The position numbers and the translations under genes were made by a program. Shown in pieces: positions 1 through 6,444 of a DNA stretch of 13,419 nucleotides; positions within the stretch are counted from its first letter, which is position 1, and each line of letters starts with the position of its first letter. Origin of the DNA: Microbacteriaceae bacterium (GTDB lineage Bacteria > Actinomycetota > Actinomycetes > Actinomycetales > Microbacteriaceae); assembly GCA_030840185.1 (NCBI GenBank), contig JAUZFY010000342.1, forward strand, positions 1 to 13,419, read 5' to 3'. Under the pieces are notes generated by a model, which had not been told where the DNA came from, ran no database searches, and worked only from the letters and a program-made list of their open reading frames with translations.

Positions 1-908
1 GTGGTGAGAGGAGTGCGCAGCTCGTGGCTCACGTCAGAGACGAAACGCTGCTGGACGCGCGACAGCTCCGCGAGTTTGGTGATCTGCTTCTGCAGGCTGT
101 CGGCCATCCCGTTGAACGAGCGTGCGAGGGTCGCGATCACGTCCTCGCCCCGCTCGGGCAGCCGCTGCTCCAGCTGGCCCGCCGCGAGCCTTTCGCTGGT
201 CTCGGCGGCAATGCGGATCGGGCCGACGACGAGTCGAACAACCGTGTAGGTGACGGCTCCGATCAGAAGCACGAGCGCGAGGCTGCCGAGCACGAGGGTC
301 TGTTGCACGAAGTTCAGCGTCTGCTGCACCTGCGAAAGGTCGTAGACGAGGTAGAGCTCGTAGCTCCCGGCCGTTGGTACGTTCATCTGCGAGCCTGCGA
401 CGAGACCCGGGGACCCGTCGGGCAGCGACACCGGCTGGATTTGCACGTGCAGCGGGTCCTTCACCACCCGATCGCGAAGCGAACTCGAGACCACGTTGGG
501 AAAGTTGGTCGAACTGACCGGCTGCATGTTGGACGAGGTGTCTGCCTGGCCCGGGGTTCGCTTGATCGCGAACTTGGTGCCCCCCGGGGTGGTCGTCGAC
601 GGCGCAATCTTGTCTTGCACCGTTCCGGAGAGCGTGTCGAGCTCCACAGTCGAGCCCTGCCCGGTCGACGTACCGGCGGCGTCAAAAATGCCCTGGGCGA
701 GGTTGTGCGCGCTTCGCGCCTCCTCTTGCACCTGGACGCTGCGCGACTCGAACAGGTTGTTGCTGATGCTGATCGAGATGAATGTACCGATTATCAGCAC
801 CGCAAAGCCAGACAGCAGCACGGTAATCGCCACGGTACGGAACTGCAGCGATGCCCGCCAGAAATGCACGAGCCGATCGGGGTACGACCGCCAGGTGAAG
901 GGTGTCAT
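1..908 (-). CDS. mtrB: MtrB sensor histidine kinase, N-terminal part (cut by window edge)
   Basis: This is the membrane sensor kinase of the MtrAB system, which phosphorylates MtrA and links envelope state to cell-wall and division gene control in actinobacteria. Read on the minus strand it opens with MTPFTWRSYPDRL. A first membrane helix lies at about residues 25-49 and an extracytoplasmic sensor domain at about 50-200. A second helix follows at about 204-226, then a HAMP segment at about 227-280. The dimerisation/phosphoacceptor helix ends in SDVSHELRTPLT with His295 as the phosphorylated residue. The frame runs off the window at base 1, so the rest of HisKA and the ATPase domain are missing. 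The start is uncertain: ATG at 908 was chosen, but ATG at 935 is in frame (next upstream stop at 969-971) and neither has a clear ribosome site. The partner gene mtrA is not adjacent; about 1.6 kb with two other genes lies between. The MtrB assignment, rather than another HAMP kinase, rests on sensor-domain style and on mtrA nearby. Confidence 0.88.
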   Translation of the reverse strand, partial: MTPFTWRSYPDRLVHFWRASLQFRTVAITVLLSGFAVLIIGTFISISISNNLFESRSVQVQEEARSAHNLAQGIFDAAGTSTGQGSTVELDTLSGTVQDKIAPSTTTPGGTKFAIKRTPGQADTSSNMQPVSSTNFPNVVSSSLRDRVVKDPLHVQIQPVSLPDGSPGLVAGSQMNVPTAGSYELYLVYDLSQVQQTLNFVQQTLVLGSLALVLLIGAVTYTVVRLVVGPIRIAAETSERLAAGQLEQRLPERGEDVIATLARSFNGMADSLQKQITKLAELSRVQQRFVSDVSHELRTPLT

Positions 909-1023
909 GGTGAATCCCAGAGTAGTCGAGAGCATCAGCCGATTCGCGGTTCCGCGGGGGCGGATGTGCTAAGAGCCACCGGACCCATCCGGCTGCATTC
1001 GCTGCTGGCTCGGAGCTGGTTCG

Positions 1024-1077
1024 GAACGACCTGTCGCCCCCCGCACAGGTGACATTCAGGGGGCGGACAGGTCGTTC
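1024..1077. repeat. Long hairpin between the divergent mtrB and aqpZ genes
   Basis: The left arm begins GAACGACCTGTC (1024-1035) and is matched perfectly by GACAGGTCGTTC (1066-1077). Inside it, a C-rich run faces a G-rich run with only a two-base offset, extending the stem to about 19 pairs around a loop of roughly 16 bases. It lies upstream of both divergent genes, so a terminator role is unlikely. It may be a dispersed palindromic repeat or a regulatory structure; no copy elsewhere in the window is identical. Confidence 0.75.
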
Positions 1078-1149
1078 TAGGTTAGGGGGTCATCCCGCCG
1101 ACTAGCGTCGACGTGTACCAACCATTTCCCATGAACGGATTGCATTACA

Positions 1150-1893
1150 TTGTCAGACACAACACACAGCACCCCTCGCCTCGGGGCTCGGCTCATCGCC
1201 GAGGCATTCGGCACCTTCGTCCTCGTTTCCGCCGTCCTCGGCACCGCGCTGTTCGCCTCGTCGAACACCGGTTACCTCGGTGTCGCGCTCGCCCTCGGGC
1301 TCTCCGTCGTGGTGGGCGCATACGCGGTCGGCCACATCTCGGGCGGCCACTTCAACCCGGCGGTGACGCTCGGAGCGGCGATTGCCGGCCGGCTCCCATG
1401 GCGGGACGTTGTGCCGTACTGGGTGGTGCAGATCATCGGCGGCGCAATCGCGAGCAGCATCATTTACCTGATCGCCGCCGGTGGACCGAACGGCTTCCTG
1501 CAGGCCGCTCAGGCGAAGGGTTTCGCCTCCACCGGGTACGGCACGCGCTCTCCTGGAGGATTCGACCTCGCGTCCGTGTTCCTCATTGAGACGGTCCTCA
1601 CGGCGGTGTTCCTCTTCGTCATTCTCGGGGTCACGGCCCCCGGATCACCTACCGCCGGCTTCGCACCGCTCGTTATCGGGTTCACCCTCGTCGTTATCCA
1701 CCTCGTGGCGATTCCCGTAAGCAACTCGTCGGTCAACCCCGCGCGCTCGATCGCGTCCGCGATCTACGGCGGTCCGGTCGCGCTCGGTCAGCTGTGGGTG
1801 TTCATCGTCGCCCCGCTCCTCGGCGCGGCGATCGCTGGCCTCACCTGGAAGCCGCTGTTCGCGCGCGCACGCGCGCTCGTCCCGATCAGCTGA
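1150..1893 (+). CDS. aqpZ: Aquaporin Z-type water channel (MIP family)
   Basis: This is a six-helix membrane channel for water and possibly small neutral solutes, 247 residues, the normal length for bacterial AqpZ. Both half-helix signatures are present: HFNPAVTLG (NPA at 69-71) and SVNPARS (NPA at 196-198). His184 and Arg199 fit the narrow aromatic/arginine filter typical of water-selective AqpZ rather than glycerol-facilitating GlpF. The start is taken as TTG at 1150 because the product then begins MSDTTHSTPRL just before the first helix, and an in-frame stop lies at 1132-1134; the Shine-Dalgarno match is weak. The gene faces away from mtrB and converges on the Fur gene at 1996-2436, with a terminator block between them. 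It sits inside the stretch that separates mtrA from mtrB, where it is not expected, suggesting later insertion. The family call is secure; substrate selectivity is inferred from filter residues. Confidence 0.95.
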   Translation: MSDTTHSTPRLGARLIAEAFGTFVLVSAVLGTALFASSNTGYLGVALALGLSVVVGAYAVGHISGGHFNPAVTLGAAIAGRLPWRDVVPYWVVQIIGGAIASSIIYLIAAGGPNGFLQAAQAKGFASTGYGTRSPGGFDLASVFLIETVLTAVFLFVILGVTAPGSPTAGFAPLVIGFTLVVIHLVAIPVSNSSVNPARSIASAIYGGPVALGQLWVFIVAPLLGAAIAGLTWKPLFARARALVPIS

Positions 1894-1909
1894 GCCCCGG
1901 CCCGGCAAC

Positions 1910-1969
1910 GGCGAAGCCCCCGCCCACCGGACGGGGGCTTCGCCGCCGCCTGCCAGCGGCGCCTTTTTT
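1910..1969. terminator. Double-hairpin terminator between convergent aqpZ and fur genes
   Basis: The first hairpin has a perfect 13-bp stem, GGCGAAGCCCCCG (1910-1922) with CGGGGGCTTCGCC (1932-1944), and a 9-base loop. A second, shorter hairpin (CGCCGC 1944-1949 with GCGGCG 1956-1961) is followed by CC and six T residues (1964-1969). The T run gives a classical intrinsic terminator for aqpZ on the plus strand. The first, symmetrical hairpin could also stop transcription arriving from the fur gene on the minus strand. Confidence 0.9.
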
Positions 1970-1995
1970 GTCGGTCAGCGAGCGCGCTCTGCCGG

Positions 1996-2436
1996 TCAAG
2001 CTCCGCTAACGGCGTCCGACTCGAGGGCGGCACAATTCGCGCATAGTCCCCAGAAAGTGACTTCGGCCTCCTCGATCCGATAGCCCGCGGCGTCGGATGG
2101 ATGGAGACAAGGTGCGCTGCCGACCACACAGTCGACATCGGCGACCGCCCCGCACGAGGTGCAGACCACGTGGTGGTGGTTGTCATCGAGGCGACGTTCA
2201 TACAGCGCAGCCGAATGAGCGGGTTCAATCCGCCGCACCAGTCCGGCTCGGGTGAGGTCGGAGAGCACGTTGTGCACCGACTGAATCGAGATTTCGGGGA
2301 GCGACGGTGCGAGCAGTCTCTGCAGCCGCTCGGCGTCCGAGTGGGGATGCTCCTCGAGCGTTCTGAGCACCTCCAGGCGACCGGGGGTCGCGCGCAGGCC
2401 GGAGTGACGCAGCTCCTCTCTCAGCGGGGTGTACAT
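1996..2436 (-). CDS. Fur-family metalloregulator (FurA/PerR-like), copy 1
   Basis: This 146-residue DNA-binding repressor belongs to the ferric uptake regulator family. A winged-helix domain occupies about residues 1-82, with a recognition segment [12 protein letters not shown] at 50-61. A metal-binding dimerisation domain follows, with the HHH cluster at 87-89 and two CxxC pairs (Cys92/Cys95 and Cys132/Cys135) typical of a structural zinc site. It aligns without gaps to the Fur protein at 10537-10947 (about 82 of 135 identical). That relation makes a peroxide- or iron-responsive FurA-type role more likely than a Zur role. The ATG at 2436 has no clear Shine-Dalgarno site; TTAACT lies six bases upstream, which would suit a leaderless transcript. 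A 29-bp palindrome begins 24 bases upstream of the ATG and is the obvious candidate operator, possibly for autoregulation. No catalase or iron-transport gene is next to this copy, so its targets cannot be read from context. Confidence 0.93.
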   Translation of the reverse strand: MYTPLREELRHSGLRATPGRLEVLRTLEEHPHSDAERLQRLLAPSLPEISIQSVHNVLSDLTRAGLVRRIEPAHSAALYERRLDDNHHHVVCTSCGAVADVDCVVGSAPCLHPSDAAGYRIEEAEVTFWGLCANCAALESDAVSGA

Positions 2437-2459
2437 AGGTTCAGTTAAGCACGAAAATC

Positions 2460-2488
2460 CAAAGCAAGGTAAGGGTTACCTTGCTTTG
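2460..2488. promoter_or_regulatory. 29-bp perfect palindrome upstream of fur copy 1 (candidate operator)
   Basis: CAAAGCAAGGTAA (2460-2472) is repeated perfectly in inverse at 2476-2488 around a GGG centre. It lies between the mtrA stop codon and the fur start, 24 bases upstream of the fur ATG, where a promoter operator would sit. The central part, AGGTAAG..TTACCT, resembles the AGGTTAG..CTAACCT pattern of DtxR/IdeR-type iron boxes (about 12 of 15 positions) but is not a standard match. It is AT-rich for this genome and has only a 3-base loop, which argues for a protein-binding site over a terminator of mtrA. Confidence 0.75.
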
Positions 2489-2522
2489 TCGGCATCTTCC
2501 TACCGTTGCGCGCGCCGTCAGC

Positions 2523-3203
2523 TCAGACACTTGACCCGGCGCGATAGCCGACGCCCCGCACGGTCATGACGATCCGCGGGTTGTCGGGGTCTTCCTCGAC
2601 CTTGGCTCTCAGCCGCTGCACGTGCACATTCACCAGGCGCGTGTCGGCCTTGTAGTGATAACCCCAGACCTGTTCCAACAGCATCTCCCGCGTGAACACC
2701 TGTTGCGGCTTCAGCGCGAGAGCGAGCAGCAGCTCGAATTCGAGCGGAGTCAGGTTGATTTTCGAGGTCCCGCGTTTGACCTCGTGCCCCGCGACATCCA
2801 GCTGAAGGTCGCCGACCTGCAGCACGTTGGCGATGCCGTTCGGGGTCGGTCGAAGCCGCGTGCGGATGCGGGCGACGAGTTCCTTGGGATTAAACGGCTT
2901 GACGACGTAGTCGTCGGCCCCGCTTTCCAGGCCCCGCACGACATCCGCCGAATCGGACTTGGCGGTGAGCATGATGATCGGGACACCGGATTCCTCGCGG
3001 ATTTCGGCGCACACCTCGATGCCGTCCTTGCCAGGGAGCATCAGGTCGAGAAGCACGAGGTCGGGCTTTGAGTCCCGAAATGCCTCGAGGGCGAGCGCAC
3101 CATCCCGACAGAAGGCAGGATCGAAACCCTCGGAGCGCAAGACGATTCCAATCATCTCGGCGAGGGCAGTGTCGTCATCGACTACAAGAATTCGTGCCGT
3201 CAT
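2523..3203 (-). CDS. mtrA: MtrA response regulator (OmpR/PhoB class)
   Basis: This is the DNA-binding partner of MtrB, controlling envelope and cell-cycle genes in actinobacteria. It is 226 residues, the usual length. The receiver domain covers about residues 1-118, with the acidic pair Asp10/Asp11, phosphoacceptor Asp53 in LVLLDLMLPGKDG, Thr80 and Lys102 in VVKPF. The winged-helix output domain covers about 128-226, with LTPLEFELL, the VWGYHYKADTRLVNVHVQRLR recognition region and the closing VRGVGYRAG motif. The ATG at 3203 begins MTARILVVDDD, the standard start. The upstream 125 bp is shared with the divergent operon at 3329 and contains an imperfect palindrome. In most actinobacteria mtrB follows mtrA directly; here a fur gene and an oppositely oriented aquaporin gene lie between, so the two may need separate promoters. 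Confidence 0.96.
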   Translation of the reverse strand: MTARILVVDDDTALAEMIGIVLRSEGFDPAFCRDGALALEAFRDSKPDLVLLDLMLPGKDGIEVCAEIREESGVPIIMLTAKSDSADVVRGLESGADDYVVKPFNPKELVARIRTRLRPTPNGIANVLQVGDLQLDVAGHEVKRGTSKINLTPLEFELLLALALKPQQVFTREMLLEQVWGYHYKADTRLVNVHVQRLRAKVEEDPDNPRIVMTVRGVGYRAGSSV

Positions 3204-3244
3204 CGTCCAGTTCTCTGGTAATCGCTCGGGTGAGGCGTACTCAA

Positions 3245-3280
3245 ATGCTTTAGCACAAGAATAGTCGAGTGTGAAAGCAT
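3245..3280. promoter_or_regulatory. Shared mtrA / membrane-operon promoter region with imperfect palindrome
   Basis: ATGCTTT at 3245-3251 faces AAAGCAT at 3274-3280, with CAC/GTG pairing just inside, giving a loose dyad of about ten pairs. CATAAT at 3278-3283 differs at one base from the -10 consensus and points along the plus strand toward the gene at 3329. TATTCT, read on the minus strand near 3258-3263, is a weaker -10 candidate for mtrA. The dyad overlaps both, so one regulator could act on both directions. No good -35 box is visible. Confidence 0.4.
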
Positions 3281-3328
3281 AATCTCATGGCCTGCAAAAC
3301 CGTGCGGACACAAATGACGGGAATCTAA

Positions 3329-4561
3329 GTGACCGACGAACAGCACTGGAGACGGCCGAGTGGCGACGACGAGGCAGGGCGGCCTCCGACGCCACCACCC
3401 GCTCCACCTGCAGCTGGATACCCGCCGCCCCAGCCGACGGGTCAGCAGCCGAATGGGCAGCCAAATCAGGTGAACTGGACCGCTCCCCCGAAGCCGGGCC
3501 TTATCCCCCTTCGGCCTCTCGACCTCGGCACCATTCTCGGAGCCTCCTTCCGGGTGCTCCGACGAAACCCCCGGCCCACCTTCGGCGCCGCCCTGCTGAT
3601 CCAGGGCAGCGTTTACCTGTTGCTCGTTCTCGTGGTCAGCGGGGTGACGTTCGCGGCGCTTGGTCGGGTCAGCGCGAGCACATCCCAGAACCTGAGCGAG
3701 ATCACGGCGGGCGCCTTGGGGTTGATCGGGGTCGCAGCAGTCGTACCCGCACTCCTCGCGGTGATAGCGGCCGCCATCGTGCAGGGAATCATTGTCCTCG
3801 AGGTCTCGCGCGGAACCGTTGGCGAGAAACTGACCTTTCGGGGGCTCTGGCGGCTCGCACACGGCCGGATCTGGGCGCTCATCGGCTGGAGCGCGCTGCT
3901 CATTCTTGCCTCGACGATCATCGTCGTAGTCCTCGTCGTGGTCATCGTCGTTCTCGCGTCGACCCTGGGTAACGCGGGAACCGTCGCCGCCGTGCTCGTC
4001 GGAGTCCTCGGCGGCTTCGGAATGCTCGTCATCGTCATCTGGCTCAACACGAAGCTCGCGTTCGTACCCAGTGCCCTCATGATCGAGCGGCTCTCCCTCG
4101 GGCAAGCGGTGCGCCGATCCTGGACGCTCACCTCCGGTTTCTTCTGGCGCACCTTCGGAATCCTCGCGCTGGTCACGGTGATCATCGGTGTTGCCGGCCA
4201 GGTCATTTCGACACCGTTGACCTTCCTCACTCCGATGGTGAGCACCCTCATCGACCCGCAGGGTCAGAACGGGCCGACGGCCGCCGCGGTGATCATCGGC
4301 TCCGCGGTGCTCGCCATCGTGATAACCGTGGTGTTCCAGTCGATCACTTCGGTCGTGGCATCCGCCACAACGGCGCTCCTCTACATCGACCTGCGGATCC
4401 GGAAGGAGGGGCTGGACCTCGAGCTCTCCAAGTTCCTTGAGGATCGTCAAGCCGGGCATCCGGACTCGCGCGACCCGTATCTCCCCGGCAGTTCCGCACC
4501 AGCCGGTTCGGCTGGGCAGGCGACCGTTCCAGGGTCAGGGAACGGATCACCTTGGGGCTGA
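3329..4561 (+). CDS. Multi-pass membrane protein (glycerophosphodiesterase-type membrane domain), unknown function
   Basis: This is a 410-residue integral membrane protein. A cytoplasmic, disordered head (about 1-60) is rich in proline, glycine and glutamine. About six helical membrane stretches follow, near 86-110, 128-156, 180-212, 217-245, 270-298 and 317-350. The segment ends in LLYIDLRIRKEGLDLEL (350-366), a closing motif shared by actinobacterial proteins annotated with the membrane domain of glycerophosphoryl diester phosphodiesterase. No catalytic phosphodiesterase domain is present, so enzymatic activity should not be assumed. A second low-complexity tail follows (about 375-410). The start is GTG at 3329, directly after the stop of an in-frame four-codon ORF (3314-3328). 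It is the first gene of the five-gene operon and overlaps the next by 10 bases, implying translational coupling. The role is unknown; membrane remodelling or scaffolding for the MoxR system is an inference from position. Confidence 0.88.
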   Translation: MTDEQHWRRPSGDDEAGRPPTPPPAPPAAGYPPPQPTGQQPNGQPNQVNWTAPPKPGLIPLRPLDLGTILGASFRVLRRNPRPTFGAALLIQGSVYLLLVLVVSGVTFAALGRVSASTSQNLSEITAGALGLIGVAAVVPALLAVIAAAIVQGIIVLEVSRGTVGEKLTFRGLWRLAHGRIWALIGWSALLILASTIIVVVLVVVIVVLASTLGNAGTVAAVLVGVLGGFGMLVIVIWLNTKLAFVPSALMIERLSLGQAVRRSWTLTSGFFWRTFGILALVTVIIGVAGQVISTPLTFLTPMVSTLIDPQGQNGPTAAAVIIGSAVLAIVITVVFQSITSVVASATTALLYIDLRIRKEGLDLELSKFLEDRQAGHPDSRDPYLPGSSAPAGSAGQATVPGSGNGSPWG

Positions 4562-5208
4562 GTCTTCTCCCGATCGACGTTCCGGTCGATCCGGATGCCA
4601 ATCAGGCACGGCAATGGATCATCGACGAGATGGCCAAGCCTGAGTACCGCGCCGCCCAGCCGACCTGGTTCGATCGCGCGTCCGCCGCATTCTGGGACTG
4701 GTTGCAGTCCTTAAAGATCGGCAGCGGATCGGCGCTGCAGGGCCCCATCCTCGTCCTCACCGTGCTCGTCATTGTCGCGGCCATTGTCGCGGCGTTCATC
4801 ATCTTCGGACCGTTGCGACGCGGTCGGCGCAGCGCCGTCTCCGGCGCACTCTTCGGTCAGGACGACAGCCGCGATGCCGCCGCAATTCGCCGATCCGCCG
4901 AGGACGCGGCATCTCGCGGCGACTGGGCGGTGGCGATCGAGGAAATCTTCCGAGCCATCGCCCGCGGGCTGGCCGAGCGCACGATTCTCACGGTGAGTCC
5001 CGGCACAACCGCTCAGCTTTTCGCGGCGCGAGCGGGGGATGTTTTGCCCGAGTTCTCCGGTCGGCTCGCCGCCGCGGCATCCGAATTCGACGACGTGCGG
5101 TACCGGGACCGCGAGGGTACCGCGGCCGTGTATCGAACCATGGCCGACCTCGAACGGGATCTGCGGGCCGTGAAGCCGGTGCTCACGAGCCTCGCGGCCC
5201 CGGCGTGA
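4552..5208 (+). CDS. DUF4129 domain membrane protein
   Basis: This 218-residue protein has one membrane helix (about 64-87), a short positively charged stop (GPLRRGRR) and a cytoplasmic helical domain (about 105-206) that matches the DUF4129 pattern, including SRGDWAVAIEEIFRAIARGL and the closing FDDVRYRDREGT...YRTMADLERDL. DUF4129 domains usually occur beside transglutaminase-like, DUF4350, MoxR and DUF58 proteins, as here, but their biochemical role is not established. The start is TTG at 4552, which places it 10 bases inside the previous gene; no in-frame ATG occurs before residue 27, so TTG is the best choice. An AGGG lies about 10 bases upstream. Its stop overlaps the GTG of the next gene. 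Confidence 0.9.
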   Translation: MGLSLLPIDVPVDPDANQARQWIIDEMAKPEYRAAQPTWFDRASAAFWDWLQSLKIGSGSALQGPILVLTVLVIVAAIVAAFIIFGPLRRGRRSAVSGALFGQDDSRDAAAIRRSAEDAASRGDWAVAIEEIFRAIARGLAERTILTVSPGTTAQLFAARAGDVLPEFSGRLAAAASEFDDVRYRDREGTAAVYRTMADLERDLRAVKPVLTSLAAPA

Positions 5209-6401
5209 GCGCGATGACCGCAGAGCCGGTGACCCCGACGATTCGCGCGGCGACCCGCCGGTCACTGTTTTGGGTCATCGCGATAGCGTTTGCCGTCATC
5301 GTCGCGCTCATCACTCTGATCGCCCGCGGAGCGGCGAGCGGAGGAACGCCCTTCTCGGCGACAAATCCGGCCCCGGCCGGAAGCAAGGCAATCGCCGAGG
5401 TCCTCAAGCAGCAGGGCGTCAGCGTCACCGTCCCCTCGACCTTTCGCGCGGCCGAGTCCGGTCTGCGCACGGCCAACCCGTCTACCCTGTTTCTGGTCGA
5501 CCCGGATGGCCACCTCACCGAGGCTCGACTGCGCTCGCTCGCCCGACTGGCGACCCACATCGTGGTGTTGAGCCCGACCTTCACCCAGCTGAAGGTGCTC
5601 GCACCGCAGGTTGCCGCCGCGGGAGTCGTGAAGAAGGCGTCGCTCCCGAGCGGTTGTGAGCTGAGGGCGGCGACCAACGCCCGCACCGTCACCGGCACGG
5701 GCACGGGATACCGCCTGATGGTGCCGGGAACCGACGCGACCGCGTGTTTCGGCAGCGGAAAGAGCGTGTATTCGCTCATCGATGTGCGGTTTGGCAACCG
5801 ATCGGTGACCGTTCTCGGCACCACCGACGCCCTGAGCAACGAGCACGTGTCCGAGCGGGGCAACGCCGCTCTCGCGCTCACCCTGCTCGGCGACAGCGAC
5901 CGATTGGTCTGGTACCTTCCCACGATCGACGACTCGGTCTCTGGCGCCCGGAGCATTGCGCAGCTCACCCCCGGCTGGGTCGGCTCGGTCGCCGCGCTCC
6001 TCATACTCGTCGCGATCGCGGCGGCATTCTGGCGCGGACGGCGTCTCGGCCCGCTCGTCGTCGAGAACCTGCCGGTGGTCGTGCGGGCGAGCGAGACGAT
6101 GGAGGGCCGCGCTCGCCTGTACCAGAAGGGCGGTGCGAGGCTTCACGCGCTCGATTCGCTGAGAATCGGCGCTATCGCGAGGCTCGGCTCGATTTGCGGA
6201 CTTCCGCGGCTCGCCACTGTCGACGAGGTGATCGCCGCGGTCGCCGCGGTCACCGGCCGAGACGCGTCGGCCATCAGGGGGCTGCTCGTCGACGCCGCGC
6301 CGGGCACCGATCGGGAACTGGTGAGGCTATCGGACGCCCTGCTCGACCTTGAGAAGGCCGCCGCGCGCGGCATCCGCCCAACCCAGTCACAGCCAACCTA
6401 G
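5205..6401 (+). CDS. DUF4350 domain membrane protein
   Basis: This 398-residue protein has two membrane helices, near residues 21-41 and 258-277. The roughly 215-residue domain between them lies outside the membrane and carries the DUF4350 fold features: NPAPAGSKAIAEVLKQQG near the start and a glutamine-amidotransferase-like core with TLFLVDPDGHLTEARL. A cytoplasmic tail (about 280-398) includes YQKGGARLHALDSLRIGAIARL and GLPRLATVDEVIAAVA. Proteins of this type (for example M. tuberculosis Rv3691) sit directly before moxR2. The start GTG at 5205 overlaps the TGA of the previous gene as GTGA, a classic coupled junction; ATG at 5214 is an in-frame alternative three residues later. Two cysteines (151 and 181) in the external domain could form a disulphide. 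The function is unknown; a sensor or ligand-binding role is inference. Confidence 0.9.
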   Translation: MSAMTAEPVTPTIRAATRRSLFWVIAIAFAVIVALITLIARGAASGGTPFSATNPAPAGSKAIAEVLKQQGVSVTVPSTFRAAESGLRTANPSTLFLVDPDGHLTEARLRSLARLATHIVVLSPTFTQLKVLAPQVAAAGVVKKASLPSGCELRAATNARTVTGTGTGYRLMVPGTDATACFGSGKSVYSLIDVRFGNRSVTVLGTTDALSNEHVSERGNAALALTLLGDSDRLVWYLPTIDDSVSGARSIAQLTPGWVGSVAALLILVAIAAAFWRGRRLGPLVVENLPVVVRASETMEGRARLYQKGGARLHALDSLRIGAIARLGSICGLPRLATVDEVIAAVAAVTGRDASAIRGLLVDAAPGTDRELVRLSDALLDLEKAAARGIRPTQSQPT

Positions 6402-6431
6402 TTGCAGCCGACCAGCACATCAGCCGACCAG
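6390..6431 (+). repeat. Short direct repeats in the DUF4350-moxR gap
   Basis: CAGCCGACCAG occurs at 6405-6415 and 6421-6431, with a related CAGCCAACC at 6390-6398. The spacings are about 15 and 16 bases. The last copy runs into GAGAGAA, the probable ribosome site of moxR. This looks like local slippage; no function is evident. Confidence 0.6.
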
Positions 6432-6444
6432 AGAGAATGTACGC

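Noticed and set aside
24..1052. 342-codon plus-strand frame across mtrB
   Set aside because: The minus strand carries clear HAMP and HisKA features, and the plus-strand product is Arg/His-rich without a motif.
2460..2488. Palindrome as the mtrA terminator
   Set aside because: The stem is AT-rich with only a 3-base loop, and its position upstream of fur better suits an operator; a short ATTTT follows, so the possibility is kept only as a test in the findings.
3200..4459. 419-codon minus-strand frame opposite the first operon gene
   Set aside because: Its Asp/Glu/Arg-rich composition mirrors membrane-helix codons on the other strand, and it overlaps the mtrA start region; no domain is visible.
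6349..6444. Longer moxR start with 32 extra residues
   Set aside because: It would overlap the end of the DUF4350 gene and add a low-complexity Ser/Pro/Arg stretch; GAGAGAA before ATG 6445 supports the shorter protein.
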